In this document: piece by piece, positions 34,785-42,090 of the stretch
How positions within the stretch are numbered: the first letter of the stretch is position 1
How the letters are laid out: every line of letters starts with the position of its first letter
Position numbers and translations under genes: made by a program
The notes under the pieces: model-generated
What the model was told of the DNA's origin: nothing
Databases searched by the model: none
What the model saw: the letters and a program-made list of their open reading frames with translations, nothing else
NCBI GenBank assembly: GCA_965261695.1
Contig: OZ253474.1
Location: 186,001-250,000 of the forward strand
Reading direction: 5' to 3'
DNA length: 64,000 bases
Source of the DNA: Bin5 sp965261695
Lineage (GTDB): Bacteria > Chloroflexota > Anaerolineae > Caldilineales > Caldilineaceae

Positions 34785-36170
34785 TCAGCGAAGTTCAAAC
34801 TGCAACGGCATCCCCCCTTTGGGATGCAGGGTGATCTGCGGAGCCAGTTCTGCCGTATGGCCGGCGGGAATACGCAGGCGGAAACGCTGGGCAATTGCCG
34901 CCACCACCAAAACGCCCTCTGCCAGCGCAAACCCGTTGCCGATACATTGACGAGGCCCGGCTCCGAAGGGAAGATAGGCATATCGGTGGCGGCCGGCGCT
35001 GTTGGCCGGAGTGAACCGCTCCGGGTCGAACCTGAGCGGGTCGCGCCAGAACTCGGGCAGCCTGTGCGTGATGTAGGGGCTGAGAGTGACCACGGACTGA
35101 GGCGTAATCGCGAAGCCGCCGATGACGTCGGCCGCGTTGCAGGCGCGTGACAGCGCATAGGCCGGCGGATAGAGCCGCATGGTCTCGTCAAGCACTTGGC
35201 GCGTGTACACCAGTTTGGGAATGTCCTCCATCGTAGGCAGGCGCCCATTGAGTGTCCGGTCCACTTCGTCGTGCAGCTGCGCCTCCACCTCCGGGTATCT
35301 GCCAAGGCAGTAGAAGAACCAGGTCAGCAGAAGCGACGTCGTTTCGTGCCCGGCAATCAGAAGCGTGAGCGCCTCATCGCGTATCTGTTTCTCGCTCATG
35401 CCGATGCCAGTGTCTTCATCGCGCGCGGACAGCAGCATTCCCAAGAGGTCGTTGCCGGCATCGTCGGCTTGGCTTCGCTGCGCAATCATGTCGTAGATCA
35501 GCTGATCAAGCGCCCGAATGTCACGGTTAATCTTTCTGGTCCTGGGCCAAAACGGAATCTCCAACGTATAGAGAGAGAACGCCTCCAACGCCATTTGGAT
35601 GAAGAGTGCATTCAACCTGTTAAAGATATTGCCGATTTCGCGCGCCTCGGCTGTCAGGTCCACGCTGAAAAGCGTCCTGCCTGCGATTTCAAAGGTCATC
35701 TCCATCATTTCGCGATCGAAAGCAACGACCTCCTTGGCGCGGGCGGACGCTTCCCAGCGGCTGAACCGTTTCTCCGCCGCCGCGGTCATCGTCTGACCGA
35801 AGGCATGGATCTGTTCGCGGTGAAATGCCGGTTGAGCCAGGCGCCGCTGCTGCAACCAGGACTCGCCGTCATTGGTCAGGAGACCCTTGCCGAGCAGCGG
35901 CAACAGCAGTCGAAATGTGGGATGGGGCAACTTCGTGTAATTCTTGTAGTTGTCCTGCAAGAGGTGCTGGTTGTGTTCGGGGTGAACAAAGAGGTAGCCC
36001 CACCTGTTGAGGAGGAACCGGTAGTGGGCGGCGGGGCCGACCTCTGCGACAAACGACTCTAAGCAGCCGAGGGGATCACGTTGAAGCCGCTTGGCGGTGC
36101 CGAATACCGGGTTGGCCTTGGGGGAGGGGGGAGCCGGTCGCCTCTCCATCGGGACGACAGCGCTGGTCAT
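34785..36170 (-). CDS. cytochrome P450
   Basis: A 461-residue soluble cytochrome P450, a heme-thiolate monooxygenase. The heme-binding loop PFGAGPRQCIGNGFALAE near residue 400 has the cysteine ligand. The oxygen-activating I-helix is LIAGHETTS near residue 260, and the ExxR motif is ETMR near residue 310. It has no membrane anchor. The start ATG has AAGGAG upstream. An unusually clear promoter with a palindromic operator lies 100-150 bases upstream (36274-36325), so it is probably regulated. It has no redox partner gene beside it. The family is close to fatty-acid-hydroxylase-like bacterial P450s; the substrate is unknown. Confidence 0.95.
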   Translation of the reverse strand: MTSAVVPMERRPAPPSPKANPVFGTAKRLQRDPLGCLESFVAEVGPAAHYRFLLNRWGYLFVHPEHNQHLLQDNYKNYTKLPHPTFRLLLPLLGKGLLTNDGESWLQQRRLAQPAFHREQIHAFGQTMTAAAEKRFSRWEASARAKEVVAFDREMMEMTFEIAGRTLFSVDLTAEAREIGNIFNRLNALFIQMALEAFSLYTLEIPFWPRTRKINRDIRALDQLIYDMIAQRSQADDAGNDLLGMLLSARDEDTGIGMSEKQIRDEALTLLIAGHETTSLLLTWFFYCLGRYPEVEAQLHDEVDRTLNGRLPTMEDIPKLVYTRQVLDETMRLYPPAYALSRACNAADVIGGFAITPQSVVTLSPYITHRLPEFWRDPLRFDPERFTPANSAGRHRYAYLPFGAGPRQCIGNGFALAEGVLVVAAIAQRFRLRIPAGHTAELAPQITLHPKGGMPLQFELR

Positions 36171-36225
36171 GGGAATTCTCCTTATCGCGCTCTGAATCGG
36201 CGCGCTATCTTATCTGAACAACGAC

Positions 36226-36262
36226 TGATCCGGGCATGCGCAAGAGGCTTAAGCCCGGATCA
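36226..36262 (-). promoter_or_regulatory. hairpin in the P450 leader
   Basis: Arms TGATCCGGGC (36226-36235) and GCCCGGATCA (36253-36262) are exact reverse complements of 10 bases with a 17-base loop. The hairpin lies between the P450 promoter and its start codon, so it would form in the untranslated leader and could affect stability or initiation. No riboswitch class is recognised. Confidence 0.6.
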
Positions 36263-36273
36263 AGACTGCCATA

Positions 36274-36325
36274 TTGTGAATCCATTCACAAAACAGAGTA
36301 TACCTTCCACGCGTCCCACTGTCAA
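36274..36325 (-). promoter_or_regulatory. sigma-70-type promoter for the P450 with CRP-like operator
   Basis: On the minus strand a perfect -35 TTGACA (36325-36320) is 17 bases from -10 TATACT (36302-36297). The palindrome TTGTGAATCCATTCACAA (36274-36291) overlaps the expected transcription start and contains TGTGA-N6-TCACA, the core read by CRP/FNR-family regulators. Its place at the start site suggests repression. The P450 start codon is about 105 bases further on. Confidence 0.7.
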
Positions 36326-36412
36326 GCGTCCCCGGTAATTCCAGCGGGGGAGCGCACCAGGGTTTGGCCCGCATGAACGCGGCGTGGCGGCGCCTGCATG
36401 GCCCGGAAAGTA

Positions 36413-36439
36413 CAAGACCCCGTCGTTGACGGGGTCTTG
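36413..36439 (-). terminator. terminator-like hairpin after the mini-ORF
   Basis: CAAGACCCCGTC and GACGGGGTCTTG pair perfectly over 12 bases with a GTT/AAC loop. Read on the minus strand it follows the 19-codon ORF; only a weak T-rich tail (TTGTACTTT) comes after it, so it may be a terminator or a stable RNA end. Confidence 0.55.
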
Positions 36440-36445
36440 CGGCTT

Positions 36446-36501
36446 CTGGTCCGATAGCATTCCCTAGAGAGCAATCTCCAGAGGTGATGCTACCGGACCA
36501 G
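36446..36501 (-). promoter_or_regulatory. long hairpin overlapping the mini-ORF
   Basis: Arms TGGTCCGATAGCAT (36447-36460) and ATGCTACCGGACCA (36487-36500) pair over 14 bases with one G-U; one more outer pair makes 15. The loop is 26 bases. One arm lies inside the 19-codon ORF and the other after its stop, so translation would open the structure. Confidence 0.65.
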
Positions 36502-36523
36502 TACTACGACTACAATTATCCAT
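36464..36523 (-). CDS. possible 19-residue leader or small peptide
   Basis: On the minus strand an ATG at 36523 opens a 19-codon frame (MDNCSRSTGPVASPLEIAL) ending in TAG. The case rests on context. AAAGGAGGTGAT, an exact complement of the usual 16S 3' tail, lies just upstream, and a near-consensus promoter with a 17-base spacer lies above that. Two hairpins follow. The frame may be a regulatory leader peptide, a small secreted or modified peptide, or just the translated start of a structured RNA. A 36-codon frame on the other strand has weaker signals. The P450 gene follows about 300 bases downstream. Confidence 0.38.
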   Translation of the reverse strand: MDNCSRSTGPVASPLEIAL

Positions 36524-36558
36524 TGGGCATCACCTCCTTTGGTTTAGGATATGGCGAC

Positions 36559-36587
36559 ATTATCGCACAGAAGGCGCTATCTGTCAA
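36559..36587 (-). promoter_or_regulatory. near-consensus sigma-70 promoter upstream of the mini-ORF
   Basis: Minus strand -35 TTGACA (36587-36582), 17-base spacer, -10 GATAAT (36564-36559), the latter preceded by TG as in an extended -10. The expected start is near 36551, about 28 bases before the mini-ORF ATG. It is among the strongest promoter-like sequences seen in this window. Confidence 0.72.
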
Positions 36588-36662
36588 GAGCCGATGATGC
36601 GCGCTCAGCAACTTCGCATGGCGGCCGTTCTGCGCGCGGAGGCGCTTGGTCTTGGGACGAGG

Positions 36663-37427
36663 CTAGCGGGCGACGAATCCGCCATCAACGACCATGACGT
36701 GGCCGACGACAAACGATGCCTTGTCGGAGCAAAGCCAGACGACGGCCTCGGCGATCTCCTCGGGCCGGGCGGTACGGCCAATTGGCTGCCAGTCATCGGC
36801 TTCCGCCCTCAATTCGGGGTTGCTGGCGTAGATGCGATCCATGATAGGGGTGTCAACCAGGCCGGGAGCGACGGCGTTGATGCGGATGCCCTGGTCGGCA
36901 TACTCGACCGCGGCCGACTTCGTGATGCCGGCGACAGCGTGCTTGCTCGCCACATAAATCGGTTGGCGGGCAATGCCGACCAGGCCGGCGATTGACGATG
37001 AGTTGACGATTGCGCCGAAACCCTGATCAAGCATCTGTTGGATCTCGTATTTCATGCAGAGCCAGACACCTTTGAGATTCGTATCGACGGTGGCGTGGAA
37101 AGTCTCCTCCGTGAATCTTTGCTCCGGGTGCGTGTATTCGCACTCAATGCCCGCATTATTGAAGGCGCAGTCCAGCTGCCCGTAGGCAGCTACAGTCATT
37201 TGGACCAGGGCGGCGACCTCGTCGTCTGCCGTCACATCGGCTCTGACAAATATTGCCTCTCCACCGGCGCTCTCGATCATGCCGACGGTTTGGCCGCCTC
37301 CGGCAACGTCAACGTCAGAGACAACTGTCTTGGCGCCCTCGCGGGCGCAGGCCAGCGCGGTCGCGCGACCGATTCCGGATGCGCTGCCGGTTACGAGCGC
37401 GACTTTGCCTGAGAGTAACTCTGCCAT
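36663..37427 (-). CDS. short-chain dehydrogenase/reductase (SDR)
   Basis: A 254-residue classical SDR. VALVTGSASGIGRATAL (residues 9-25) is the cofactor loop TGxxxGIG, NNAGIE near residue 86 is the NNAG motif, and YVASKHAVAGITKSAAVEYA near residue 150 has the catalytic YxxxK. An aspartate after the second strand (VVSDVD) points to NAD(H) rather than NADP(H). I chose the ATG at 37427. It is the last gene of the long sugar operon starting at 47415, about 85 bases after the FAD monooxygenase. It likely oxidises an alcohol group of a pathway intermediate. Confidence 0.93.
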   Translation of the reverse strand: MAELLSGKVALVTGSASGIGRATALACAREGAKTVVSDVDVAGGGQTVGMIESAGGEAIFVRADVTADDEVAALVQMTVAAYGQLDCAFNNAGIECEYTHPEQRFTEETFHATVDTNLKGVWLCMKYEIQQMLDQGFGAIVNSSSIAGLVGIARQPIYVASKHAVAGITKSAAVEYADQGIRINAVAPGLVDTPIMDRIYASNPELRAEADDWQPIGRTARPEEIAEAVVWLCSDKASFVVGHVMVVDGGFVAR

Positions 37428-37512
37428 GGGTCTTCCTCCCGTGAGCAACAGTTTGCTTCGTCCGCGTTGGGTTGATTCGGGTCATTGACGGCGCCGACGC
37501 ATCACCGTTCGA

Positions 37513-38769
37513 TCAATCCTCATCAGTCATGACGAACCACTTTTCGTCTCCGATCACTCCCTTCCACCAGCGCCTCATGTCTTTTTCGTCCATGCTGGCC
37601 CAGTCCCTCGCCGGATCCTGTAGGGCCTGGCCCAGCCTTTGCGACAGCGACACGAGCCGACCGCCCTCTCTGCTCTGCTCCTCATTCCACAACGTCAGGG
37701 CCGCATCCTTTGTAGGCTGCGTCTTGAGGAGTTCTGCCAGGGCGATCGCGCTGTACAGCGCCTTTGTCGCGCCGGCGGCGGCATGGGGTCGGGCAACCGA
37801 AGAGGCGTCGCCGAGCAGCAGGATGTTGCCTTTGCGGTAGTTCGGAACTTGCAGGTCGAAGATCGCCTGGATGAAGGGCCGCTCAGTACGGGCAATCGCC
37901 TCGGCAACGAAGCCGGGCATGAAGTTGCTGGCCTGGGCGCGCAGTTGAGCGGCGCGTTCATCCGAAATGCTTCCGGCGGGCAGCGACGTGGCGTGCGTCT
38001 TGCCGTTGCGGTCCGTTAGCGCATGCGCCAGATCGCTTTGCGGCGTGTTGACATACCAGCCCCAGTTGAGCCGCCTCTTACCAGGTTGCGTCTCGCCCTG
38101 CTTGCCCGGAACCAGGTAGGCGATGAGATGGCCCAGCGGCGAAACGGCAAAGATGTTCACCCCTTCGAAGGGCTCGATGTCGCTGACTAGGCCCTCTTCG
38201 AGCAGGCCCCGCCACATGATGTAGCCGCCGTAGCGCAGCGTCTGCGCGGGGAACAGTCTGCGTCGACCGGTTGACATATAACCGTCCGCGCAGACGACTA
38301 GATCGAAAGCAGTCTGCTGGCCTGTGGCAAGCTCGACGACGGCGCCTTCGGCGGTCGCATGAAGCGCAGTTACTTCGCTGCCCTGGCGATAGATGTCGTC
38401 GCGCACGCGTTCGCGCAGATTCTGGTAGAGCGCGTCCCAACTGGTGGCGGCGATGACAAAGCCCTGTTTCCAGAGAATGCGATCAACGTTGCGGGAGCGG
38501 GTCACGAAGTGGCGCATTTTTATCGGCACAATCGCCATGTCGGCGTCGAAGAGGTCACGGCTCTGCAGCAGTTCGACCAGGGCGAAAGGGATGCCGATAC
38601 CGGCGCCGCGGTCCTTGAGCGAGCCGGAGGAGCGCTCAAAAATCGTAACATCGCAGCCGGCGCGTTCAAGCTCTATCGCCGCGGCGCAGCCGGCGATGGA
38701 ACCGCCGACGATGCCGACGCGCAGCCCGCTATTGGCGCCCCTGTCTGACAAAAGCGTTCCAGTTGACAC
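37513..38769 (-). CDS. FAD-dependent monooxygenase (PHBH-like)
   Basis: A 418-residue flavoprotein monooxygenase of the p-hydroxybenzoate-hydroxylase fold. LRVGIVGGSIAGCAAAIELERAG near residue 16 is the FAD-binding dinucleotide loop. FDLVVCADGYMSTGRR near residue 155 is the DG motif that contacts FAD and NAD(P)H. NILLLGDASSVARPHAAAGATKAL near residue 312 is the GD motif. The pattern is closest to the 2,6-dihydroxypyridine hydroxylase type. It hydroxylates an aromatic or enolic substrate with NAD(P)H and O2. It lies 30 bases from the enolase-family gene and so belongs to the sugar operon, an unexpected partner there. Confidence 0.9.
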   Translation of the reverse strand: MSTGTLLSDRGANSGLRVGIVGGSIAGCAAAIELERAGCDVTIFERSSGSLKDRGAGIGIPFALVELLQSRDLFDADMAIVPIKMRHFVTRSRNVDRILWKQGFVIAATSWDALYQNLRERVRDDIYRQGSEVTALHATAEGAVVELATGQQTAFDLVVCADGYMSTGRRRLFPAQTLRYGGYIMWRGLLEEGLVSDIEPFEGVNIFAVSPLGHLIAYLVPGKQGETQPGKRRLNWGWYVNTPQSDLAHALTDRNGKTHATSLPAGSISDERAAQLRAQASNFMPGFVAEAIARTERPFIQAIFDLQVPNYRKGNILLLGDASSVARPHAAAGATKALYSAIALAELLKTQPTKDAALTLWNEEQSREGGRLVSLSQRLGQALQDPARDWASMDEKDMRRWWKGVIGDEKWFVMTDED

Positions 38770-38799
38770 AGTTGCTCACCACAGCCTTCTGTCCGACTT

Positions 38800-39981
38800 T
38801 CAGATGCTATCCAGCCACGCCGCGTCCACCTCGATTCCGAAGCCGGGCGCGTCGCTGGGGACGAGGCAGCCGTCCTCGATCACAGCCGTTCCGGGCAGCA
38901 GGACCGTCTCTGCCAGAGGCACGCCGGGCGCAGAGACACCTCCCGAGCGTTCGCCCCAGGTGATGGCGGGCATGGCAAAAGCGAGATGCTGTCCGTAGGG
39001 ATAGTTCATGCCGCCGTGCAGGATGACCTCAAGCCCGGCTGCCTCGGCGATGTGGCAGATGCGCAGGCAGGCTGAGATCCCGCCCGCCCACAACGGGTCC
39101 GGCTGGAAGATATCCACCAGACGTCGGCTGGCCGCCTGCGAAAATGTCTGCGGCATATACCAGTGTTCTCCGGCCGCCAGTGTCTGCCAGGGCAGGCGCT
39201 GGCGCACCTGCGCGAAGCCGTCCATGTCCTCCGGCAACAGGTAATCTTCGATCCACCTGAGGCGATAAGGCCGCAGCGTCTCGGCCAGGCGAACCGCGTA
39301 GTCTACGTCCAGGGCCATCCAACAGTCCAGCATCAGATCCACGTTGGGCCCGATCTGTGCGCGCACGGCGGCGACCATTTCTTCCGCCTTGTTGAGACCT
39401 TCCAGGCCATCTGCGGGGCCGTAGGGCAGGGGCAACTTCATGGCTCGAAAGCCCAACTCCATGTACCAGGCGCTGTCAAAGCCGGTGGCGTAACAGAAAA
39501 CCTTCTCCTTTTGGGGGCCGCCCAAGAGTTCATAGACGGGGCGGTCCAGAATCTTCCCTTTCAGATCCCAGAGCGCCAGGTCAACGGCGCTGATGGCGTA
39601 GCTGGCCAGCCCGTAGCTTCCGTATGGCGTGGCAAGGCGCGCCATCATGTCGAAGATCTTCTCCGTGGCCATGCAGTTTTCGCCCACGATGCGCGGGCCG
39701 AAATGATCATTGATGAGCCTGACGACAGGTCCCGCAAAGTTGGAGATACCCAGGCCAAACGTGCCGTCTGCCGCGGTAACGATGCAGGCCGTGCTCTTCC
39801 ACTTGGTTGACCACTTGGATCTGCGCCCCTTGTAGGCCGGGTAGCGTGCCATGGGGCTTGCCGGTTCAAGTCCCTCCCACTGGTAAGAGGAACTGCGGGC
39901 GCGCTCATCTCGGCTGCGGCTGCGCTTGGCCCGCATCGCGCCGAGATCAATCTCCGCTGCCTTCACATCAATGATTCTCAA
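38800..39981 (-). CDS. mandelate racemase/muconate lactonizing enzyme family (L-rhamnonate dehydratase-like)
   Basis: A 393-residue enolase-superfamily protein. The barrel's metal ligands are visible: LMLDCWMALD near residue 212, RWIEDYLLPEDM near 240 and AAGEHWYMPQTF near 267. HGGMNYPYGQHLAFAMP near residue 325 has the histidine position typical of rhamnonate-dehydratase-like members. The N-terminal cap includes GLASYAISAVDLALWDLKGK. It should abstract a proton next to a carboxylate and lose water from a sugar acid to give a 2-keto-3-deoxy acid. It lies just 9 bases from the downstream end of the glycosidase-like gene, in the same operon. Confidence 0.9.
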   Translation of the reverse strand: MRIIDVKAAEIDLGAMRAKRSRSRDERARSSSYQWEGLEPASPMARYPAYKGRRSKWSTKWKSTACIVTAADGTFGLGISNFAGPVVRLINDHFGPRIVGENCMATEKIFDMMARLATPYGSYGLASYAISAVDLALWDLKGKILDRPVYELLGGPQKEKVFCYATGFDSAWYMELGFRAMKLPLPYGPADGLEGLNKAEEMVAAVRAQIGPNVDLMLDCWMALDVDYAVRLAETLRPYRLRWIEDYLLPEDMDGFAQVRQRLPWQTLAAGEHWYMPQTFSQAASRRLVDIFQPDPLWAGGISACLRICHIAEAAGLEVILHGGMNYPYGQHLAFAMPAITWGERSGGVSAPGVPLAETVLLPGTAVIEDGCLVPSDAPGFGIEVDAAWLDSI

Positions 39982-39990
39982 AGAGAGTCC

Positions 39991-41994
39991 TCAAATCCTG
40001 GTGAGTGCGACTAATCCGCCCTCGGGAACGTCTAGGTCGACCAGCAGCGATCCGTTGGCGGCGCACAGGCTTGCTTCCGTCATCGGCGTCAGATCGTAGT
40101 TGTGTACGACAGCGAGGAATTCTCCCTCGACGTGATTCAGAATCGTGTGGAACGCATCGTCGTTTGTGCAGTTGAACAGGTAGATTTCGGCTGCGTCGGG
40201 ACTTAGAGGCACTCGCAGCGCCGGATATTGAGCGTAGCTGACGAACGCTTTCGCGCCTCGCTCAACCTTGATCGTCGAGAACAACAGATCGTTCTGTACC
40301 GGCCTCATCTGCCCGTAGCGAAAGTCCTCTTTGTGTTCATGGTAGAAGGACAGCCACGCCTTGACCAGCGCTCGATGCGCCGCCGGCATGTTCACAAGGT
40401 CAACGCCCAGTTGCGGCACGCCCGAGACCACCATCGTTGACAACATCTTGGCCACCGACTCGTTCTTCTCATCGCGATGCCACCAAAGCGGGTCGAAATG
40501 GACCGCCAGGCCGGGCGGAACATAGGAGCGCAGCAACAGGCAGCAGCGCCGGTCGGCATCGTAGGAAGAGGTGAAGCCGGTGTCGGGCGCGCGGTGGGCG
40601 GTAGCATTATACAGGTTGCTGATGTTGGAGTACATCACCCTGAACTCGATCACCGCGTTGGGGTTCACCGCGTCCATGGCCTCCCTCATGCGCGCGAAGG
40701 TTTCGGCCATGGCCTGCCCGACCGAACTGTAGTTGTGTTCGTGGTCCGCGGTGCAAGGCTCCATCACCCACGAATCGATCATATCGACGCAGTAGCCGTC
40801 AAAGTTGTACTCGCGCATCAACCGCGCCATCAGTTCAGGCACGTATTCCTGGGTGAAGGGATGGCGCGGACAGAGCCGCGAGGTCGCCTCATTATACCAG
40901 CGGTCGGAGGGATCCAGGTCCACTTCGATCAGGGCATGCTTGAGTTGATCTCTGATCTTCGTGCCGCGTCCGGCCATCCACGGCGAGACCCAGGGCATGA
41001 CGCGGATGCCGGTCGCGTGCAGTTTGTCGACAAACGCCCGCAGGTCGGGGTACTTGCGCGGCACCGGCACGAAGTCGCCGACGTCGTCCGGGTACGCCCA
41101 AATCATGTCTTCGACACCGTAGTAGTGGGGCAACATGTCCCTGAACCACCCACCCCAGTTGATCATGCCGCGCATGCCCAACTCGGCTGCGATCTGCGCG
41201 CCGGCCAATACTTCATCCGCCTCAAGCGCCTCTTCGCGTCCCCACTCCCAGTTGCCCTCCGCGCCGCCCCAGGGCACCCAGAGCGGCTCCCAGGCCGCGT
41301 CCGGGCTGGGCCGCATTGTCCTGTCCAACTTCTCATCGTGCAACGCGCGGTAGGTCTGCATCGTGTCGAACCAGGACGGACCGCTTGCTACGAAAAAGCC
41401 GTCTCTGTGTTCGGTTAGCGGGCCCAGCGTGTAACCGTCGATAGGCCTCGACAGCTCATAGCGAACTGTGCCCTTGGGTTGCAGCCCGGAAGCGTAATGG
41501 GTCATGGTGCGGTACTGAATTTCGGTTTCGATGCTCTGGTCAAGAAAGCCGTAGGCATGAACGGTTGCGCCGCCCCTGTCCATGCCAATCGCGATCGGGA
41601 TGCGCCGATCGGCCATTGTACGATGAATTTCGCCGAGTTGGCGGTGGCGGCTGTGCGATTCGCGTACACTGTGGGGAAAGAGCCCGTGAGGCTCGATAAA
41701 CCAGTTGAGATGCCAGGGCAGCCAAACTCTGTCAAGCCGGACCGAGCTGCTCTCGGTCTTCACAACATATTGGTGAATCGTGAATGGCTCCCCGCCTGCG
41801 CGCCGCAGGTGGAACTCAAACAGCGTGTGGTCTTGACGGCGGTCCTCTGTGATGTCCAGAATATAGCCATCGCCTTCGTACTTTGCATGGGAGCCGTCGC
41901 TCGTTGCCGAGACGGCCTGCCACGCTGATACCGGGGGCTCCAGCGTGAACTCCAGCGTGGCTTGCGTTCCGTGAGCGTTCAGTTCGATTTGCAT
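39991..41994 (-). CDS. alpha-galactosidase-like glycoside hydrolase (clan GH-D type), paralogue 1
   Basis: A 667-residue protein. A beta-rich N-terminal domain (about 1-230) precedes a TIM barrel with WEWGREEALEADEVL near residue 250, INWGGWFRDMLPHYYG, RVMPWVSPWMAG near 315 and the nucleophile-like FDGYCVDMIDSW near 400. The catalytic aspartate is probably in VDMID, as in melibiases. The ATG at 41994 aligns with the start of its paralogue; a longer reading to 42060 exists. It is about two thirds identical by eye to the next gene upstream, so the two arose by tandem duplication. No signal peptide is seen, so it likely acts on imported oligosaccharide. Confidence 0.78.
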   Translation of the reverse strand: MQIELNAHGTQATLEFTLEPPVSAWQAVSATSDGSHAKYEGDGYILDITEDRRQDHTLFEFHLRRAGGEPFTIHQYVVKTESSSVRLDRVWLPWHLNWFIEPHGLFPHSVRESHSRHRQLGEIHRTMADRRIPIAIGMDRGGATVHAYGFLDQSIETEIQYRTMTHYASGLQPKGTVRYELSRPIDGYTLGPLTEHRDGFFVASGPSWFDTMQTYRALHDEKLDRTMRPSPDAAWEPLWVPWGGAEGNWEWGREEALEADEVLAGAQIAAELGMRGMINWGGWFRDMLPHYYGVEDMIWAYPDDVGDFVPVPRKYPDLRAFVDKLHATGIRVMPWVSPWMAGRGTKIRDQLKHALIEVDLDPSDRWYNEATSRLCPRHPFTQEYVPELMARLMREYNFDGYCVDMIDSWVMEPCTADHEHNYSSVGQAMAETFARMREAMDAVNPNAVIEFRVMYSNISNLYNATAHRAPDTGFTSSYDADRRCCLLLRSYVPPGLAVHFDPLWWHRDEKNESVAKMLSTMVVSGVPQLGVDLVNMPAAHRALVKAWLSFYHEHKEDFRYGQMRPVQNDLLFSTIKVERGAKAFVSYAQYPALRVPLSPDAAEIYLFNCTNDDAFHTILNHVEGEFLAVVHNYDLTPMTEASLCAANGSLLVDLDVPEGGLVALTRI

Positions 41995-42090
41995 GATGCG
42001 CCCAATCCTTTCTTGGCAAGAGTGTGCGGTTATCTCAGGCCCAATCACCAATGTGGCCAATCGACGCAGACGTTCCGCTGGTCAATACTC

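Noticed and set aside
34589..35305. 238-codon minus-strand frame overlapping the P450 C-terminus and ThuA start
   Set aside because: It is a frame-shifted shadow of the P450 gene, with Arg/Ser/Pro-rich nonsense sequence.
36487..36597. 36-codon plus-strand frame rich in tyrosine (MLPDQYYDYNY...) opposite the mini-ORF
   Set aside because: It has no proper spacing between SD and ATG and no promoter on that strand; the strong signals read the other way. It starts like the opposite strand because of the inverted repeat.
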